Below, piece after piece: positions 5,019 to 6,721 of a stretch of 6,721 bases of DNA. Position numbers and translations under genes: made by a program. The stretch comes from Bacteroidales bacterium. Lineage in GTDB: Bacteria > Bacteroidota > Bacteroidia > Bacteroidales > VadinHA17. How positions within the stretch are numbered: the stretch's first letter is position 1; each line of letters begins with the position of its first letter. The notes under the pieces were generated by a model. It saw only the letters and a program-made list of their open reading frames with translations. It was not told where the DNA came from and did not search any database. The stretch lies in the NCBI GenBank assembly GCA_022615595.1, contig JAKEGI010000163.1, positions 1-6,721 on the forward strand, in the 5' to 3' direction.

Positions 5019-6721
5019 CATAGTCGGGTGCCTCAAGAAGATTTCTGAATCTTTCGGAAGGCCTGGTCCTGCAGAAGGAGTCAAGGTAAGCTTCGCGGGT
5101 CATTGAATCCCAGTGTATGGCGCCGTGATAATACTGAATGTTATTGAAAACACCGAGGATGACAAGAGTCAGGTAAACGGATATTATTGATATCCGAAGG
5201 AACCTGCATACAGAGGCAAATGAGTAAGAGAGCAATGCGGCAGCGGCCACGGCCATGAGAGCATAGCTGTCAATGAAAGGTCTTTGTCCGAAGCCTCCTC
5301 CGTACCACCAGCACCACCATGATAATATTATGTATGCATTAAGTGGAAAGAAGATCGTAACAGGCAGGGCATGAGGTGATCTCCGCCTCCAGAGTGCTGC
5401 TATCCCGGAGACGGAGAAGAGGAGAAGAGGGGTATAAATAAAGAGTCCTTTTCTGAAGCTGAAGAGTCCCTTAATGATTGCGGGGTCATTGAAAAAGAAC
5501 TTCTCATTGCCATAGGAGAAATATAGCCACTGACCTGTCATCTCCTTCCAGTAGATCATCTGGGGAATCCAGACCACCACAACAATAACCGCCATGATGA
5601 TCAGATACCTGTATTGAGAGGCAAGGCTCAGAATCCTGGTTTTCAGATCACTTCCTGTTTTTACGGCATAAAGGAGGAAAAATAATGCGATGATGATATT
5701 TGTCGGCCTGATAAGGGATATCATTCCGAGCAGAAGCCCTAATCGCATAGCATGCCAGATGATGTTGGCTGCTCTGGAAGAATGACAGACCACCCCCTCC
5801 GATATCCGCCATTCGGCGGAGTCGGAGACCCCTCCCCGATAAATCGGGGCAGGCTCTGACTCAGGAGGGGAAACCATAAGGTAGAAAGTCCGGTGCCATT
5901 TCATTGAGTACCATATGAATGCACTGATAAGTGCAAAGCTGTAGACATGTGACATGGTTCCCTGGAAGAGAGTATACCAGTAGAGGTTTGTGGCAAAGAC
6001 AAAACCTGCCAGAGTCATAGATGCAACAGTGTCGGAGAAGTGTTCCAGAAGTATCCTGCGGAGATAAATCATGCCCACAAGCAGATAGGTAAGTGACGAA
6101 ATAAGAAGGAAGAACTTATATGGCTCAGAGTAGCCTCCTGCGTCAGCCCCGGTTATGATGGCAGACAAATGTCCGGCAAGAAAGAAAGGCATCCAAAGCA
6201 GGGAGATTCCCATTGTAGTCTTTACGAGGTTCCTGCCTTCCGGGGTTTTCTCGGGCCAGACAATGAATTTGTGTGGGCCGTCGTAACCGTCAACATAGCT
6301 CAGTGTGAGGTCGTGGTATATGAAGAGTGCAGGAAGATAGGCATAGTAAGAGATGGCATCCCATTCAATCACACGCTGCTCATCCTTCCAGTGCTTCACG
6401 TCAAGCATGTTACCGGTCATGAAGAGAATGATGAATGCGATAGTCATGGCAGATATCCATCTTCTCCCTTTCAGTCCGTATCTTAGAAGCTTTCCTGCTA
6501 TCAGCAATCCGTCACTTATCCTGATCTTTTTTCCCTCCTCCTTTTTCCTTGGAAAATATGATACAGGATGCTCTGCGAATCTTGTTCCCTGTCTCTTCAA
6601 TCCCTTCATCATCAGTTCGGTCTCAAAGCCAAACCGCTCTTCCTTCAGATCGAGCCCTTCGGCAAAAGGCTTGCTGAAGAGCTTGTATCCGCAGGTCATA
6701 TCGGTGATCTTCTTTCCGGTA
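4990..6721 (-). CDS. GT2 (polyprenyl-phosphate sugar synthase-like) fused to GT-C-like membrane protein (5' partial)
   Basis: The frame is open to the window edge: seven codons (TGKKITD) precede the first visible Met, so 576 residues are visible and the true start is upstream. The first 85 or so (CGYKLFSK, RFGFETELMMKGL, PVSYFPRKKEEGKK) match the C-terminus of dolichol-phosphate-mannose-synthase-like GT2 enzymes; the DxD catalytic part is off-window. About ten or more membrane segments follow without a break. The first loop carries EWDAISYYAYLPA, an acidic loop motif as in GT-C transferases; later motifs are SLIRPTN, YGNEKFFFND and FSFRKGLFIYTP. I know this membrane part as a common uncharacterised Bacteroidota family. 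A likely role is making a lipid-linked sugar in the cytoplasm and using it across the membrane. A hydrophilic stretch of about 40 residues (about Ser277-Met318 from the first visible Met) is encoded largely by an inserted palindromic element. The C-terminal end overlaps the converging operon's terminator. Confidence 0.85.
   Translation of the reverse strand, partial: TGKKITDMTCGYKLFSKPFAEGLDLKEERFGFETELMMKGLKRQGTRFAEHPVSYFPRKKEEGKKIRISDGLLIAGKLLRYGLKGRRWISAMTIAFIILFMTGNMLDVKHWKDEQRVIEWDAISYYAYLPALFIYHDLTLSYVDGYDGPHKFIVWPEKTPEGRNLVKTTMGISLLWMPFFLAGHLSAIITGADAGGYSEPYKFFLLISSLTYLLVGMIYLRRILLEHFSDTVASMTLAGFVFATNLYWYTLFQGTMSHVYSFALISAFIWYSMKWHRTFYLMVSPPESEPAPIYRGGVSDSAEWRISEGVVCHSSRAANIIWHAMRLGLLLGMISLIRPTNIIIALFFLLYAVKTGSDLKTRILSLASQYRYLIIMAVIVVVVWIPQMIYWKEMTGQWLYFSYGNEKFFFNDPAIIKGLFSFRKGLFIYTPLLLFSVSGIAALWRRRSPHALPVTIFFPLNAYIILSWWCWWYGGGFGQRPFIDSYALMAVAAAALLSYSFASVCRFLRISIISVYLTLVILGVFNNIQYYHGAIHWDSMTREAYLDSFCRTRPSERFRNLLEAPDYEKAKEGAGR
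5788..5874. mobile_element. GC-rich palindromic element inserted in frame in a coding region (REP/RPE-like)
   Basis: This stretch has dense nested dyads unlike the surrounding gene. Hairpin 1 (5797-5827) pairs CTCCGA/TCGGAG and TCCGCC/GGCGGA around an ATTC loop. Hairpin 2 pairs CCCCGAT (5834-5840) with ATCGGGG (5843-5849). The outer CCCCTCC occurs twice (5794-5800 and 5829-5835) and its complement GGAGGGG lies at 5864-5870. On the minus strand all three frames are free of stops from 5860 to 5788, so it can sit in a gene without breaking it. It encodes a hydrophilic peptide between two membrane segments. It has no transposase, so any mobility would need enzymes supplied elsewhere. The exact ends are uncertain and no clear target duplication was seen. 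Confidence 0.6.

Noticed and set aside
5797..5870. Hairpins read as a terminator or riboswitch inside the minus-strand gene
   Set aside because: There is no T-run after the hairpins on either strand and no adjacent gene start, so an inserted palindromic repeat explains them better.
6169..6486. 105-codon plus-strand frame within the membrane glycosyltransferase gene
   Set aside because: It is antisense to conserved GT2 and membrane-domain coding sequence and shows no family motif.

Overview
The window looks like a piece of a Bacteroidota (probably Bacteroidales) chromosome, most likely from an anaerobic or uncultured lineage. Three things point there. Two divergent genes each have a perfect TAnnTTTG box, the Bacteroidota sigma-factor -7 element, just upstream. 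Start codons have A-rich leaders rather than Shine-Dalgarno sequences. The protein families (GH2 beta-mannosidase-like enzyme, Cys-bearing Crp/Fnr regulator, polytopic membrane protein with an EWDAISYY motif) fit that phylum. No RNA gene, CRISPR array or transposase gene was seen.

Layout. Positions 1-1761 (+) hold the 3' part of a family 2 glycoside hydrolase with both catalytic glutamates visible. A 111-bp convergent gap (1762-1872) holds two short tandem repeats. Positions 1873-2568 (-) encode a Crp/Fnr-type regulator. It is divergent from a four-gene thiol-redox operon (2712-4949, +): an OsmC-type thiol peroxidase, a thioredoxin-fold protein with an unorthodox active site, a TrxB-like flavoprotein, and a membrane-anchored thioredoxin with a CMPC site. 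The operon ends in a strong hairpin plus T-tract (4971-5018). This hairpin overlaps the 3' end of a convergent gene (4990-6721, -), which runs off the window and fuses the C-terminal end of a polyprenyl-phosphate-sugar-synthase-like GT2 to a polytopic GT-C-like membrane domain.

How the genes may work together. The regulator is probably the local switch for the redox operon. The TrxB-like enzyme keeps FAD motifs and a CATC dithiol but has lost the arginines that normally grip the 2'-phosphate of NADPH, so it may use NADH or another donor. It would feed electrons to the CMPC thioredoxin and the odd thioredoxin-like protein, and from them perhaps to the two-Cys OsmC peroxidase. This is the best candidate here for a little-described system: a self-contained, non-canonical, possibly NADH-driven thiol defence module.

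Two sequence-level oddities stand out. First, heptanucleotide tandem repeats fill the osmC-trx gap and run right up to a start codon. Second, a GC-rich, multi-hairpin palindromic element of about 80 bp sits in frame inside the membrane glycosyltransferase gene, resembling in principle the coding palindromic elements of Rickettsia.
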